Below are positions 1 through 11,558 of a DNA stretch of 64,000 nucleotides, one piece after another. The stretch comes from Alcanivorax sp. (lineage in GTDB: Bacteria; Pseudomonadota; Gammaproteobacteria; Pseudomonadales; Alcanivoracaceae). The notes beneath the pieces are model-generated. The model was not told the DNA's origin. It did not search any database and saw nothing but the letters and a program-made list of their open reading frames with translations. Position numbers and translations under genes: made by a program. Location: positions 282,598 to 346,597 of the forward strand of contig JAIUME010000002.1 in assembly GCA_022565695.1 (NCBI GenBank), given 5' to 3'. Positions within the stretch are counted from its first letter, which is position 1. Each line of letters opens with the position of its first letter.

Positions 1-1
1 C

Positions 2-289
2 AGCTGGCTGCGCCTGACCATCACCGAAGGCCGCAATCGGCAGGTCCGTCGCATGACGGCGGCCGTCGGCTGCCCTACCCTGCGCCTGGTGCGCTGGCAG
101 ATCGGTGATTGGGCTCTGGATGGCCCGCGTTCGGGCGGCACGCACGAACCTGAAGAAGCGCCAACGCTGCTACCCGGCATGTATCGGGAAATCAGCGTTC
201 ATCTGCCCCGTCCTGCTCGTGCCAGCGCCGGGCGGCAGCCAGATCAGCGTCGCGGGCGTCCACCCAGCCGCTCCCGCCGGGGCCGCTGA
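2..289 (+). CDS. rluE: 23S rRNA pseudouridine synthase, RluE-like (C-terminal part)
   Basis: This is the 3' end of a gene that begins before the window. The visible frame contains [14 protein letters not shown] followed by a GCPTLRLVR segment, the conserved C-terminal motif of the RsuA/RluB/RluE pseudouridine synthases. The short spacing and the IGDWALDG ending fit RluE, which modifies U2457 of 23S rRNA, better than RluB. The last 50 or so residues are Arg/Pro-rich and unlike the family. They run about 98 bases antisense into the 3' end of moaE, so the natural protein may simply carry a read-through tail. The catalytic Asp lies outside the window. Confidence 0.75.
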   Translation, partial: SWLRLTITEGRNRQVRRMTAAVGCPTLRLVRWQIGDWALDGPRSGGTHEPEEAPTLLPGMYREISVHLPRPARASAGRQPDQRRGRPPSRSRRGR

Positions 290-695
290 CTTTTTTCCAC
301 AACGGTACTTCTGTCTTGATGCGGTCCATCAGGCAACTGCAGGCCTCGAAGGCCGTCTGTCGATGGGCGGCCGCCACGCCCACCACCACGATGGTATCGC
401 CGGCCTGCATATCGCCGATGCGGTGCCAGGCGAGCACCTTCAATAGCGGCCACCGCCGCGCGACATCCTCGACCAGCGTGGCAAGCACCTTGTCACTCAT
501 ACCCGGATAATGCTCCAGGGATAAGGTCGCGACCTGCCCCTGCTCACTGCGCACCTGGCCGGTAAACAGGACGGTTGCCCCCGCAGCGCTGACGAGATCG
601 GCGGACAGCCAGGCCTGAGCCGCACCGCAATCGATGGCTTCCGTCTGGATACGGTGCCAGTGGCCATGTTCGGACAGGTGTCCCGGAACGCTCAT
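192..695 (-). CDS. moaE: molybdopterin synthase catalytic (large) subunit MoaE
   Basis: MoaE joins two MoaD thiocarboxylates to precursor Z (cPMP) to make the dithiolene of molybdopterin in the cytoplasm. The protein is 167 aa, slightly longer than the usual 140-150. Conserved elements are HRIG (91-94), HR at 111-112 and the active-site segment KTEVPLWKK with Lys127 and Lys134. It is the last gene of moaC-moaD-moaE, and its ATG lies one base after the moaD stop. Its 3' end overlaps the convergent RluE-like gene by 98 bases. The product supplies the cofactor for NasA, encoded about 30 kb away. Confidence 0.93.
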   Translation of the reverse strand: MSVPGHLSEHGHWHRIQTEAIDCGAAQAWLSADLVSAAGATVLFTGQVRSEQGQVATLSLEHYPGMSDKVLATLVEDVARRWPLLKVLAWHRIGDMQAGDTIVVVGVAAAHRQTAFEACSCLMDRIKTEVPLWKKVSGPGGSGWVDARDADLAAARRWHEQDGADER

Positions 696-696
696 C

Positions 697-954
697 TCAA
701 CCCCCGGTCACGGGCGGGAAAAACGCCACCACATCACCGTCCCCCACGGCAGTGTCGGGGGTCGCCATGACTTCATTGACGGCCACAAGCAGCCGCTCCT
801 CGGGGCTCAGCGCCTCTGCCCAGCGGCCATCAGTGCGCGCTGCCAGCGCCGCGCGCACCGCCGAGACCGTACTCAGCGCCGGCTCCGCTGCCACAGTCGT
901 TTCTGCCTCGCCGAGGCGCTCGCGCAAGCTGGCAAAAAACAGGATGCGAATCAT
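697..954 (-). CDS. moaD: molybdopterin synthase sulfur-carrier (small) subunit MoaD
   Basis: An 85-aa ubiquitin-fold sulfur carrier that ends in the required Gly-Gly, where the thiocarboxylate forms. It starts [15 protein letters not shown], typical of MoaD, and ends in FFPPVTGG. The ATG overlaps the moaC stop (ATGA) and the moaE start follows by one base, so the three genes should be translationally coupled. Length and both termini match the family; nothing is missing. Confidence 0.94.
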   Translation of the reverse strand: MIRILFFASLRERLGEAETTVAAEPALSTVSAVRAALAARTDGRWAEALSPEERLLVAVNEVMATPDTAVGDGDVVAFFPPVTGG

Positions 955-1472
955 GCTTCGGGCTCCGATATGGTGCTCTCCTTGATGGTCGCCTCTTCAC
1001 GCTGCCAGGTGCCGCTTCGGCCGCCCTGCTTCTCAAGCAGGCATATCTGCTCGATGACCATGCCGCGATCCACCGCCTTGCACATGTCGTAAAGGGTCAG
1101 GGCAGCCACGGATGCGGCGGTCAACGCCTCCATCTCGACGCCCGTGACGCCGCGCACACGGCACTGTGTCTGAATCAGCAGCGAGGTATCACTGTCGGCG
1201 CTGATATCCACGCGAATACGGGTCAGCAACAGGGGGTGGCACAGGGGAATCAGATCCCAGGTTTTCTTGGCCGCCTGGATCCCGGCGATGCGCGCCACGG
1301 CGAGCACGTCGCCTTTGGGGTGCCCGCCGTCCAGAATCAGGGCCAGGGTCGCCGGCGCCATGTGGATGCGGGCCATGGCGCGGGCAATGCGGTCGGTTTC
1401 GGCCTTGTCCGTGACATCCACCATGGAAGCCTGCCCGCGGGCGTCAAGGTGGGTCAGTGTCGGGTCAGTCAT
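951..1472 (-). CDS. moaC: cyclic pyranopterin monophosphate synthase MoaC
   Basis: MoaC converts 3',8-cyclo-GTP (made by MoaA, not in this window) into cyclic pyranopterin monophosphate. The 173-aa frame carries the family motifs HPKGDVL (51-57), IPLCHP (75-80), GVEMEALTA (111-119) and MCKAVDRGM, with the catalytic Lys132 and Asp134. It is the first gene of the moaCDE unit. A 90-base gap separates it from the divergent nudJ and must hold both promoters; I did not recognise clear -10/-35 boxes there. Confidence 0.95.
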   Translation of the reverse strand: MTDPTLTHLDARGQASMVDVTDKAETDRIARAMARIHMAPATLALILDGGHPKGDVLAVARIAGIQAAKKTWDLIPLCHPLLLTRIRVDISADSDTSLLIQTQCRVRGVTGVEMEALTAASVAALTLYDMCKAVDRGMVIEQICLLEKQGGRSGTWQREEATIKESTISEPEA

Positions 1473-1562
1473 GCGCGTTTCCTTATCGCTTTCCGTGGCG
1501 CTCGTCTGGTCGCTCGTTGGCCGGGTGGTGTACCATCTCCCGCTCGCCGGAATGAGTCAATC

Positions 1563-2057
1563 ATGAACAGTTTCACGCCCCATATTACCGTAGCAACCGT
1601 GGTCGAGCAGGATGGCCGCTTCCTGATGGTCCGCGAGACGGTCCGAGAGCGCGCCAGCAACGCGGGATCAGCGCCCGCAGACGTCATCAACCAGCCCGCT
1701 GGCCATGTCGAGGCAGGCGAACTGCTGGCCCAGGCCGCCTTTCGGGAGACCCTGGAAGAGACCGCCTGGCAGGTCAGGATCACCGGGCTGCTGGGTATGT
1801 ATGTTTTCCAGCCCCACCCGCGCGCCGGCGTCTACCACCGTTACTGCTTCATTGCCGAGCCCGTGAAGCATGACCCCGGCCAGCGACTGGACCGGGGCAT
1901 CATCGAAGCCGTGTGGCTCTCCGCCGATGCCCTGCGGGCGCGCAAGACAGAGCACCGCAGCCCGCTGGTCATGCGCTGCGTGGACGACTATCTGGCCGGG
2001 CGGCGGCTGCCCCTGGACGCGATTTATGAGCACCCCTGGGCATTGCAGGAGCGATGA
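1563..2057 (+). CDS. nudJ: phosphatase NudJ (Nudix hydrolase)
   Basis: A 164-aa Nudix hydrolase of the NudJ type, which acts on thiamine pyrophosphate precursors and nucleoside tri- and diphosphates. The Nudix box spans residues 47-69 (GHVEAGE ... RETLEETAW) with the GX5EX7REUXEEXGU pattern intact. The open frame extends upstream to 1236, but that stretch lies antisense to moaC; the ATG at 1563 gives the family N-terminus [11 protein letters not shown]. It overlaps mnmA by four bases (ATGA), and the pairing of nudJ with mnmA is conserved in gammaproteobacteria. Confidence 0.9.
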   Translation: MNSFTPHITVATVVEQDGRFLMVRETVRERASNAGSAPADVINQPAGHVEAGELLAQAAFRETLEETAWQVRITGLLGMYVFQPHPRAGVYHRYCFIAEPVKHDPGQRLDRGIIEAVWLSADALRARKTEHRSPLVMRCVDDYLAGRRLPLDAIYEHPWALQER

Positions 2058-3232
2058 CAGGCATGCCGCTAAAGACAGAGGAAAAGACATTGCCGGAACG
2101 CCCCCCGCAGGAGACGCGCATTATCGTCGGCATGTCCGGGGGCGTGGATTCGGCGGTGGCCGCGTGGTTGTTGAAAGACGCCGGCTACCAGGTCGAAGGC
2201 CTGTTCATGAAGAACTGGAACGAGGATGACGGTACCGAGTACTGCACCGCTCAGGAGGATCTGCTGGATGCGATGCAGGTGGCCGGCGTGCTGGATATCG
2301 AGCTGCACACGGTCAACTTCGCGGCCGAATACTGGGACCGGGTGTTCGAGCACTTCCTTGAGGAGTACCGCGCCGGCCGCACACCGAACCCGGACATCCT
2401 GTGCAACAAGGAAGTGAAGTTCCGCGCCTTCCTGGATCACGCGCTGACGCTTGGCGCCGACGGCATCGCAACAGGGCACTATGCGCAGGTGGCGCATCAC
2501 ACCGACCGCCCGGCGAGCCTGTTACGGGCCGTGGATGGCAACAAGGACCAGACTTACTTTCTGCACGCGGTGGGCGGTGACAAATTCAGCCGCACGCTGT
2601 TCCCGCTGGGCGGGCTGCACAAGCCCGAGGTGCGGCGCATCGCGGAGGCCCAGGGCTTTGCCAATCACAAGAAAAAAGACTCCACCGGCATCTGCTTTAT
2701 CGGTGAGCGACGCTTCAAGGATTTTCTGCAGCGTTACCTGCCCGCGCAACCGGGCCGCATCGAGGATGACCAGGGCACCTTGCTGGGCGAGCACACCGGG
2801 TTGATGTACTACACCCTGGGGCAACGTCAGGGCCTCGGCATCGGTGGCCGGCCCGGTTCGGATGAGTCGCCCTGGTATGTGGCAGCCAAGGACCTGGAGC
2901 GCAACGTGCTGGTTGCCGTGCAGGGGCATGATCACCCGCTGTTGCAAAGCCAGCAGCTGGACACCGGGCCGGTGAACTGGATTGCCGGCGCACCGCCCGG
3001 GATGCCCGCCCGCCTGACGGCCAAGACGCGCTACCGGCAGCCGGATCAGGTTTGCACCGTGACTTCCCTTGCCGTGACTCACCTTGCCGCCCCCGCCCTC
3101 GCAGGGACAGACCAGGGCCGTGTGCAGGTGGTGTTCGATGTGCCACAACGCGCTGTGACACCCGGGCAGTCGGTTGTGTTTTACGATGGCGACCGCTGTC
3201 TGGGCGGTGCCGTGATAGAGTCCACCTCATGA
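2054..3232 (+). CDS. mnmA: tRNA 2-thiouridylase MnmA
   Basis: MnmA thiolates U34 of tRNA-Lys, -Glu and -Gln using sulfur relayed by the Tus proteins. The 392-aa frame has the PP-loop SGGVDS (28-33) and the two catalytic cysteines in [12 protein letters not shown] (Cys117) and STGICFIG (Cys214). About 20 residues precede the usual start of the fold. The ATG at 2054 overlaps the nudJ stop; a later in-frame Met at residue 4 is possible. The stop overlaps the hflD ATG, so nudJ-mnmA-hflD is one coupled unit. Confidence 0.95.
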   Translation: MTGMPLKTEEKTLPERPPQETRIIVGMSGGVDSAVAAWLLKDAGYQVEGLFMKNWNEDDGTEYCTAQEDLLDAMQVAGVLDIELHTVNFAAEYWDRVFEHFLEEYRAGRTPNPDILCNKEVKFRAFLDHALTLGADGIATGHYAQVAHHTDRPASLLRAVDGNKDQTYFLHAVGGDKFSRTLFPLGGLHKPEVRRIAEAQGFANHKKKDSTGICFIGERRFKDFLQRYLPAQPGRIEDDQGTLLGEHTGLMYYTLGQRQGLGIGGRPGSDESPWYVAAKDLERNVLVAVQGHDHPLLQSQQLDTGPVNWIAGAPPGMPARLTAKTRYRQPDQVCTVTSLAVTHLAAPALAGTDQGRVQVVFDVPQRAVTPGQSVVFYDGDRCLGGAVIESTS

Positions 3233-3864
3233 GCAGACCCGAAGACCTTCATCAAGTGATCGCCCTGGCCGCCATTTTTCAGGCGGGCCAGATTGCCGAC
3301 CGCATTGCCAGCACGGGCGAATGCCCCAATGACCAGCTGCGCACGCTGCTGGCCGGGACCATGAACCTGGCCCCGGCATCCTATGAGGATGTCTACCCTG
3401 CCCTCGGCGATCTGCGGCCCGGGTTTTCCATGCTGCGGGATGCGCTTTCCGGCAAGCAGAGCCGGGACAAGGTGCGCCCGGTGAGCTACGCCCTGGCGCT
3501 GATGCATCTTTCCGGGCGCCTGGGCAAGGACGACAGCCTGATGGCGATTCTGCGCAATCGTCTGGAGGCGCTGGACGCCCAGCGGGCGCATTTTCCTGAT
3601 CTGGTGACGAATGAGTTCTGCCACCGCCTGGCAGGCATCTATGTCGATACGCTCGGCACGCTGAAATTTCGTATCAAGGTGCAGGGTGAGCCGGAGCATC
3701 TTCGTAATGAGGATAATGCGGCGCGGATTCGTGCCACGTTCCTGACGGGGGTGCGGGCCGGGTTTCTCTGGCAGCAGGCCGGGGGGCGTCGTTGGCATCT
3801 GGTGTTTCGGCGGGCGCGGTTGTTGGCGGCGGTGGATGGGGTGTTGAAGCAGTCTTTGCATTGA
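3229..3864 (+). CDS. hflD: high-frequency lysogenization protein HflD homolog
   Basis: A 211-aa all-helical protein of the HflD/YcfC family, which sits at the inner face of the membrane; in E. coli it binds the lambda CII protein, but its housekeeping role is unknown. It is placed by its position between mnmA and purB, its length, and the conserved helices with an [17 protein letters not shown] segment. The chosen start is the ATG that overlaps the mnmA stop (ATGA); an open extension to 3052 lies inside mnmA and is discounted. Confidence 0.88.
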   Translation: MSRPEDLHQVIALAAIFQAGQIADRIASTGECPNDQLRTLLAGTMNLAPASYEDVYPALGDLRPGFSMLRDALSGKQSRDKVRPVSYALALMHLSGRLGKDDSLMAILRNRLEALDAQRAHFPDLVTNEFCHRLAGIYVDTLGTLKFRIKVQGEPEHLRNEDNAARIRATFLTGVRAGFLWQQAGGRRWHLVFRRARLLAAVDGVLKQSLH

Positions 3865-3899
3865 GGCGCGGGAGTGATGGCGGGATGCGTGTGGCGTGG

Positions 3900-3942
3900 C
3901 GGTGTTGGTGCGCTTCGCGTTCCGCTCAGCACACCCTACGGG
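3900..3942. repeat. possible dispersed intergenic repeat (GTAGGGTGTGCTGAG-type)
   Basis: In the 266-base gap between hflD and purB, the minus strand reads CGTAGGGTGTGCTGAGCGGA followed by CGCGAAGCGCACC. Very similar strings recur in intergenic regions of many gammaproteobacteria. Only one copy is present here, so calling it a repeat rests on recall. The rest of the gap is AT-rich around 3945-4010 and must contain the purB promoter. Confidence 0.35.
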
Positions 3943-4037
3943 TGCAATTTAAATCAAATGGTTATGAATCTTTATTAATGTTGTTTATCAGGACTTTCAT
4001 GCGCATGGCTTGCTGTTTGGGCCAAACGTGTCGGTGA

Positions 4038-5500
<1,463 letters not shown>

Positions 5501-5501
<1 letters not shown>

Positions 5502-6634
5502 TGCTGCCTCGCTTCCGCCTGCCGATATCTGCGGCAGAGTTCCTCCGTGATTACTGGCAGCGCCAGCCGCTGCTGGCGCCTGCATCAGCCAGCGGCCTGG
5601 ATGTGCCTGATCCGAATGTCCTCGCGGGCCTGGCCCTGGAGGAGAGCGTCGAGTCGCGCATCATCCTCGGCGCTGGTGAGGCGAATAGTGAGACCCCCTG
5701 GGCGGTCCGCCACGGCCCCTTCACTGAAGCGGATCTGCAGGCGCTGCCCGACAGGAACTGGACGCTATTGGTGCAATCCGTGGATCACTGCCTCACGGAA
5801 GTGTCGCTGATGCTGGACAGCTTCGATTTCCTGCCGGGCTGGCGCCTTGAGGACATCATGATCAGCTACGCCGTCACTGGCGGCAGCGTCGGTCCGCACT
5901 TCGATCAGTACGATGTGTTCCTGATTCAGGCCGCCGGCCACCGCCGCTGGCAGCTTGGCCCCCACTGCGACGCGACGACGCCCCTGCAGCCCCACGATAC
6001 CCTGCGTCTGCTGGCTGACATGCCGGTCACCTCGGAGCACCTGCTGGGCCCCGGCGATGTGCTCTATGTGCCGCCGGGCGTCGCCCACTGGGGTGTGGCC
6101 GAAGATGATGACTGCGTCACCTGGTCAGTGGGCTTCCGGGCCCCGCGCCGGGCAGACCTGCTGGCGCGGATTACCGATGAAGTCCTCGCGGAAGTGCCGG
6201 AGGCGCTGTTCACCGACGCAGGCCGTGGCCTGCCGGAAGCACCGGGCACGCTTTCCCCGGCAGATGCGCAGACCCTGACGCAACAGGCACTGGCGCTGAT
6301 CACCCCGGCCCGCGCCGAGTGTGCGCTGGCGCAGCTTCTCAGCGAACCGCGCCACAATGGCCTTGATTTTGAGGTGGATACCGGGCACATTCGCGCCGCT
6401 GCCCCGGCGGCGTCGCTGGTACGCCACGGCAGTACCCGGCTGCTGGCCGACAGCACCGGGCTATGGATCAACGGCGAGCACCACGCGCTGCCGGAAGACC
6501 TGCAGGGGCTCGGCACTTATCTTGCAAGTCGGCGTCTGTATGAACAGGACGCCTTGAAGGAACATGCCGGAAGCACCGGTCTGGAGTTGCTGAATGAATG
6601 GATTGAACAAGGCTTTTTCGTTTCCCTTGAGTGA
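5501..6634 (+). CDS. roxA: 50S ribosomal protein L16 3-hydroxylase RoxA (JmjC/cupin oxygenase)
   Basis: A 377-aa Fe(II)/2-oxoglutarate oxygenase of the YcfD/RoxA family, which hydroxylates an Arg of ribosomal protein L16. The JmjC core is visible: GSVGPHFDQYDVF gives the HxD pair (His133, Asp135), and PPGVAHWGV gives the distal His196. The C-terminal third matches the dimerisation and winged-helix part of the family in length. It is translationally coupled to purB through TGATG. The next gene starts 7 bases after its stop. Confidence 0.9.
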
Positions 6635-6641
6635 GGCAGTC

Positions 6642-7073
6642 ATGGCGTTCACCGTAATCCGCACCAGTTGGGCAGAGCACGAAGCCGCCCTGCGTCAGAT
6701 TCGTGACACCGTATTCATTCAGGAGCAGCGCGTTCCCGCAGAACTGGAGTGGGATGGCGCCGACGAAGACTCCGTGCACTTTTTGGCCCTTGGCGATGCC
6801 GGACAGCCCGTGGGCTGCATTCGCCTGATGCCCAGTGGCCAGTTGAGCCGTCTGTCAGTGCTCGAGCAACACCGTAATCAGGGTATCGGCAAGGCACTGA
6901 TCATTGCTGCGGAAGAGCATGCGCGGGCCGGGAACATGGATGAGATTTTCCTGCACGCCCAGACCCACGCCACCAGCTTTTACGAGGCCTGCGGGTTCTC
7001 CGTGACCGGCGGCATTTTCCTGGAAGCCGACATCCCCCACCGGCAGATGTTCAAGGAACTGGCTCAGGCCTGA
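6642..7073 (+). CDS. GNAT family N-acetyltransferase
   Basis: A 143-aa single-domain GNAT acetyltransferase related to the ElaA/YjcF group. The acetyl-CoA pyrophosphate loop is visible as QHRNQGIGKAL (76-86), followed by a helix and the FYEACGF strand-turn typical of motif B. I start it at the ATG at 6642, just after the roxA stop; the open frame continues upstream inside roxA. The substrate cannot be read from sequence. It sits in the purB-roxA gene line and precedes the DUF7931-like gene. Confidence 0.85.
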   Translation: MAFTVIRTSWAEHEAALRQIRDTVFIQEQRVPAELEWDGADEDSVHFLALGDAGQPVGCIRLMPSGQLSRLSVLEQHRNQGIGKALIIAAEEHARAGNMDEIFLHAQTHATSFYEACGFSVTGGIFLEADIPHRQMFKELAQA

Positions 7074-7147
7074 GCGAACTGCATGACCGCCACAACACGC
7101 GGCTGCACGACTTGCAGCCGCCCTCAGAGTGCGGCATCTTTCAGGTC

Positions 7148-7675
7148 ATGACCACGCAATCACCCCCACCACCGGCCCCCTGGTCACTTGGCGATGATAC
7201 CGGCGAATACCCGCTGGCTGATCTGGCCGATTTTCACCATGCATTAAGGCAATTGCTGCCCCAGGCACGCCGCAGCGTCGTGATCCAGACACCGGAACTC
7301 GATATCCCCTGGCTGGGCCCCCGGCATGTGAGTGATTTGCTGACGCCAGTGTTGCGCAGCAACCCCCGCTTTCATTTGCGACTGCTGTTCAACGATGCAC
7401 GCAATGCGGTGCGACGTGGCCACCAGTTGATCCGCTCGGCCCAGCAGTTCCCCTCATACCTCAGCCTGCACCAGGCACAGCCCGAAGATCAGCGCCAGGA
7501 GGCCTGGCTGATCATTGATGACCGGGCACTCATCACCCGCAATGATCCGCAACGCTTCAGTGATGGCGTCGCCTGTCCCTCAACGCCACGGCAGGCCCGC
7601 AACCTGCTGCAGGATTTCGAGGAGCGTTGGCAGCGCTCCAGCCCGGCACCGCAGTTACGGCGGCTTTTCCTGTAA
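7148..7675 (+). CDS. DUF7931-like protein (phospholipase D-like fold fragment)
   Basis: A 175-aa cytoplasmic protein with no signal peptide. After a Pro-rich start (PPPPAPW) it has a single domain with SVVIQTPELDIPWLGP, then FHLRLLFNDARNAVRRGHQL and WLIIDDRALITRN. That strand order resembles half of a phospholipase D fold but without an HKD motif. Genes of this kind often follow a GNAT gene in Pseudomonas relatives, as here. The ATG at 7148 is preferred over an upstream TTG at 7112. Function unknown. Confidence 0.65.
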   Translation: MTTQSPPPPAPWSLGDDTGEYPLADLADFHHALRQLLPQARRSVVIQTPELDIPWLGPRHVSDLLTPVLRSNPRFHLRLLFNDARNAVRRGHQLIRSAQQFPSYLSLHQAQPEDQRQEAWLIIDDRALITRNDPQRFSDGVACPSTPRQARNLLQDFEERWQRSSPAPQLRRLFL

Positions 7676-7761
7676 CCGCCGACCAGTTACGGATATTCCG
7701 CTGTGCCGTTGCTATCATGCGCGGCGCTGGTCTTTCGGACGGACTCCCCGGAGAAGTATTC

Positions 7762-10155
7762 ATGCGCCATTGCAAAACCGGTTTGCCCCGACTGGGCACG
7801 CTGTGTCTGACCCTCATACTGATCGCCTGCCACCCTGCCCCCGACACTCCCGCCTTCAGCGACCAGTATCTGCTGGTCCAGACCGTGTCGTTGCCCGGTG
7901 GGGCCGGTGAGCTCACCTCCGAGGCCATCCTGCAGGCAGATTACTTCACCCGCCGAAGTGGCAAACGTGACCGCCTGCATGTCACACCGAAATGGTTCAG
8001 CATCGACCCGCCCTACGGCCGTCGTATGGATACTGCGGCGCCAGCGGACTACATGCTGGATGACGAGATGTTCGTCACGCTGCTGGACTGGATGTTCGCC
8101 GGCACGACCCTGCACCTTGATGCAGAAGGCGGCATTGAACAGATCGAGCCGGGCGATGAAGCCGCCCACGCACAAATCATGGCACGCATGCCCGACAACC
8201 TTGGCGCGCTCTATGAGCAGGCGCCCATGTTGATGCGCCTGCCCGACGACATCACTCGCGGGCAATACTGGGAAGAGACCCGGAACATGGGCGACGGCAG
8301 CCCGCTGACCCTGACCATCACGGTGCTGGATTTCGATGATGACGAGGTGCTGCTGGCACTGGATGCCGGCGACCCGAGCGCCGCCCTGGCCAGCGACACG
8401 CCGCAGCTGCCACTGGCCCAGGGACGCATGATACTGCGCCGTGACGGCGACTGGCCGGTGGAGCTGCGCCTGCATATGTATCTGGCGCCGGAGCATGCCG
8501 GTGACGGCGATAAGGGCGCCACCGAAGAGCCGGTCAGCTATAGCATTCGTCTCGCCAGCACGACCTTCAGCCGTTTCGGCTTCCATGACCGGGATGCCAT
8601 TCCCGAGCCGGACTGGGCACGCCAGCGACTGGAGACGCCGAGTTATCACCTGCCCAGCGAGCACGAACTGGGCTGGGTGCAAGGCGTCATAGCGACCGAC
8701 CCCGACGCGCTTCAGGCATTGAAGAAAAGCACCTACTGGATCAGGGATGGCGATGACATCCGCCTGCACAGCGACCCTATGGCGTTGTTCGGTTATCACC
8801 TGCCGATGGTGACCCTGCGCGCGGCCCGATTGCTGGATCAGGACGGCACACCGTTGCCGATCGACACCCTGACCAACCGACGCTTCGAGCAGCATTTCTA
8901 CAGCAACGACATCTGGCTGCGGGGTCATAGTGCGCCGCTGATCGTGCCTGATCCCCGCACCCGGCCCGATCTTGCCAGCACCCTCGGCCGCATCGAGCTG
9001 GATCTGGATATTGCCGTCATGCACCCCAGACCCGTGGCCCATCTCGATCATGGCGCCAATGCCGACAGCGTGCCCGGGCTGGCAGAGGTGCACTGGCATG
9101 ATCAAGGCGTCGACCTGGCCATCCGGGGCCACCATACTCTGATCGCGGTGCCTCTGGACCAGGACGGTAACGTCATCCCCTTCGACGCTGTCTATCTGCC
9201 GGACTGGATGCTGGCGCAACTGGACCCGTCACAGCAGGACGGCGTGTTTGACCCTGATGTCGCAGCGCTGACACTGGAGAACGCGCGCCACGAGGTGCGT
9301 GTGCGCACTGAAACACCCCCTGCACAGATTGCGATATACCTCGGCGAGGCAGAGATGCAGCGCCATACACTGGTCTACCACGACGGCAATGATCCGGACC
9401 CGGACACCGCCGACATACGCCGCTACCACAGGCCTGCTGCCGCCTTTGCCCCGGAATCCCTGCCGCCGCCGGAAGACGGACTGGATATGGCAGCCAGGGT
9501 CGCCGCTCTGGCGCCGACCTGTACGGAGTGCGACGCCTTTCACCTGCGCTGGCCCGAGGATACGCCCGTGGCCGTCGCGCGCATGTGCGAGCTGCGCCCG
9601 GATGAAGACGCCCGTTACTACGGCAACCCCCTGTCGGGGTATCTCGGCTCCACGCGGGGATTCAGCGGCGACGGCTCCCCGGTGACCGAGTTACGCACCG
9701 CCGATGAGGTGATGCGTCATTTCCATGATCTGGCGGTGAACGTGACACTGCGCTGCCCGGCGCATGTCACCTACGTGACCGAAGCCGTCGAAGACAGCCA
9801 ATGCGTCACGGCTGTCGGTCGCAGCAGCCTGCAAATAACGGATACGCAGGCCGAAATGAATGCATGCGCGGCGCTTCATGCCGCCCTTGATGCCGGTACG
9901 CATGGCAGCGATGTCCTGTCATACGAAGGGCTGGCATATGAAGGACTGGAAGCACTGGATGATCTCGGCTTTCCGCTGGCCGCCATGGCGCCACAGGATG
10001 GAGACACCACGCTGCGCTTCCACGGGCCGATAAGCCACGTACGCTACCCGCTTGCCGAAGGCGAAGTCGTCCGTCAATGGTCCCTGCAGTTCCCGCCCCT
10101 CCCAATCGCGCCCCTTCCCATCCCGCCCCTCCCCACGGCACAGGAGCAACAGTGA
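7762..10155 (+). CDS. large lipoprotein of unknown function
   Basis: The 797-aa product begins with a lipoprotein signal (charged start, hydrophobic stretch, lipobox LIAC with Cys23), so it should be anchored in the periplasm or outer membrane. I recognise no domain. The body is acidic and beta-rich by eye. Residues around 590-720 hold several Cys (CTECDAF, MCELRP, LRCPAH, SQCVTA), which could form disulfides. The C-terminus is a short Pro-rich repeat (PPLPIAPLPIPPLP). Its stop overlaps the next ATG (TGATG), so it and the MORN-like protein form a coupled pair. The earlier part of the open frame lies inside the preceding gene. Confidence 0.7.
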   Translation: MRHCKTGLPRLGTLCLTLILIACHPAPDTPAFSDQYLLVQTVSLPGGAGELTSEAILQADYFTRRSGKRDRLHVTPKWFSIDPPYGRRMDTAAPADYMLDDEMFVTLLDWMFAGTTLHLDAEGGIEQIEPGDEAAHAQIMARMPDNLGALYEQAPMLMRLPDDITRGQYWEETRNMGDGSPLTLTITVLDFDDDEVLLALDAGDPSAALASDTPQLPLAQGRMILRRDGDWPVELRLHMYLAPEHAGDGDKGATEEPVSYSIRLASTTFSRFGFHDRDAIPEPDWARQRLETPSYHLPSEHELGWVQGVIATDPDALQALKKSTYWIRDGDDIRLHSDPMALFGYHLPMVTLRAARLLDQDGTPLPIDTLTNRRFEQHFYSNDIWLRGHSAPLIVPDPRTRPDLASTLGRIELDLDIAVMHPRPVAHLDHGANADSVPGLAEVHWHDQGVDLAIRGHHTLIAVPLDQDGNVIPFDAVYLPDWMLAQLDPSQQDGVFDPDVAALTLENARHEVRVRTETPPAQIAIYLGEAEMQRHTLVYHDGNDPDPDTADIRRYHRPAAAFAPESLPPPEDGLDMAARVAALAPTCTECDAFHLRWPEDTPVAVARMCELRPDEDARYYGNPLSGYLGSTRGFSGDGSPVTELRTADEVMRHFHDLAVNVTLRCPAHVTYVTEAVEDSQCVTAVGRSSLQITDTQAEMNACAALHAALDAGTHGSDVLSYEGLAYEGLEALDDLGFPLAAMAPQDGDTTLRFHGPISHVRYPLAEGEVVRQWSLQFPPLPIAPLPIPPLPTAQEQQ

Positions 10156-11531
10156 TGCACCCCACAGGATTACTCATAGTCTTGTCGCTGCTCTGGTACC
10201 CGATCAACACCGTGGCCAACGACAACGCGGATCCAGAGCATCCGCGCAACGGCTCTCATTCAGAAGACGCCGTTGACGACACCCATGAAGTCCGGGATGA
10301 CCAGGGGCGCCTGCAGCGACGTTACACCCGTCGGAACGGCAGGCTCCATGGCGCCGACGAGCATTTCCATGAAGGCGTGCTGGTGCGCCGTCAGTACTAC
10401 AAAGATGGCCAGCGGCACGGGCTGTTTGAAAGCTTTCACAATGACGGCACACCCCGGGATCGCTATACCCTGGTAAACGGTCAGCGCCGGGGAAAAAGCC
10501 AAAGCTGGCATCCCAATGGCGAGCTGCGCGTGCAGCAGTGGGTGAATGACGATGGCGAAACGGTACGCCAGGATTTCTTTCGCAACGACGGTTCCCCCGA
10601 ACGTGCCATGCGCATCAAGAGCTTCGAGGATGGCAGTGCACTGCATGTCTCGCGCCGCTTCTCCGATCAGGGCGAGCCCGTTTATATCGAGGCAGAACAC
10701 AAGCAGGCAGAGGGGCAGACACTCGCCTCTGTGCGCTGGCAGCGCCGTAACGATGGCGAAGTGCATACGCGCGTACAACTGTTGACGCCACACCTGGATA
10801 TTGATGCATTGCGCATCACCTTGAACCGTCAGAGCGACGGCAGCCTGGCAGACTACCTGCGTGAGATACAGCCTGCCGCAAGCAGGCGATGGCTTCGCGA
10901 TGGCCCGCAACGGGAAACCACCTTCCAGGGGTGGGTGAGCGAGACGCATTACGTCAACGGCGCACTACACGGCCCCTCTATTCTGCAGGACAACAATGGC
11001 GTCGTGATCAGCCAGGGCGAGCATATCGACGATCGACAACATGGAAAGTGGCTGGAGCGCGATCATCCGGATGGCTGGATCACGCGCATGACGTATCAGC
11101 ACGGCAAGCGCCACGGCGCCTATCGCATCGAAGCAGAACGGGACGACGGTACGTTGCAGGTGCGGGAAACCGGGCACTACGAAGACGGTCTGCTGCATGG
11201 CAGGCTGCAGCGCTTTGACGAGGATGGCGAGCTGATCGGTGACATGAGCTACCAGAAGGACAGACTGCACGGCACCGTGCTCGATACTGATCGCGACGGC
11301 GACAGATACCATGCCGAATACGTGGCAGGCGAGCCACATGGGCCCTACCGTCGCGTTCAGCCCGCCGGCTATCCGCTGGAAATCGGCCAGTACCGTAATG
11401 GTTTGAAAGAAGGACGGTTCTATCGTTTCACCCGCGATGGCGGATTACTTTCCGTGATCGACTATGAGGGAGATCAGCGTATCAATACGGACTATCCCGA
11501 AAGAAGCCATTCAGAAAGAAGCTATCCCTGA
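10155..11531 (+). CDS. exported YwqK/MORN-like repeat protein
   Basis: A 458-aa protein with a short Sec signal (MHPTGLLIVLSLLWYPINTVA) and many repeats of the YwqK/MORN type (COG2849): units of about 20-24 residues built on patterns such as YKDGQRHGLFESF, HPNGELRV and YEDGLLHGRLQRF. Such repeats form extended beta-meanders. In databases this family is often labelled a YwqK-family antitoxin, but nothing here supports a toxin-antitoxin role. It is coupled to the upstream lipoprotein gene, suggesting joint action in the envelope. Confidence 0.75.
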   Translation: MHPTGLLIVLSLLWYPINTVANDNADPEHPRNGSHSEDAVDDTHEVRDDQGRLQRRYTRRNGRLHGADEHFHEGVLVRRQYYKDGQRHGLFESFHNDGTPRDRYTLVNGQRRGKSQSWHPNGELRVQQWVNDDGETVRQDFFRNDGSPERAMRIKSFEDGSALHVSRRFSDQGEPVYIEAEHKQAEGQTLASVRWQRRNDGEVHTRVQLLTPHLDIDALRITLNRQSDGSLADYLREIQPAASRRWLRDGPQRETTFQGWVSETHYVNGALHGPSILQDNNGVVISQGEHIDDRQHGKWLERDHPDGWITRMTYQHGKRHGAYRIEAERDDGTLQVRETGHYEDGLLHGRLQRFDEDGELIGDMSYQKDRLHGTVLDTDRDGDRYHAEYVAGEPHGPYRRVQPAGYPLEIGQYRNGLKEGRFYRFTRDGGLLSVIDYEGDQRINTDYPERSHSERSYP

Positions 11532-11558
11532 ACAGCCCCCATCCGGCTTGCGCCAATT

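Noticed and set aside
7687..9219. 510-codon open frame opposite the large lipoprotein gene
   Set aside because: Antisense to a gene with a signal peptide, lipobox and operon coupling; composition is typical of a shadow frame.
10155..11531. Toxin-antitoxin role from the YwqK-antitoxin family label
   Set aside because: No toxin-like partner; the protein is exported and consists of MORN-like repeats.
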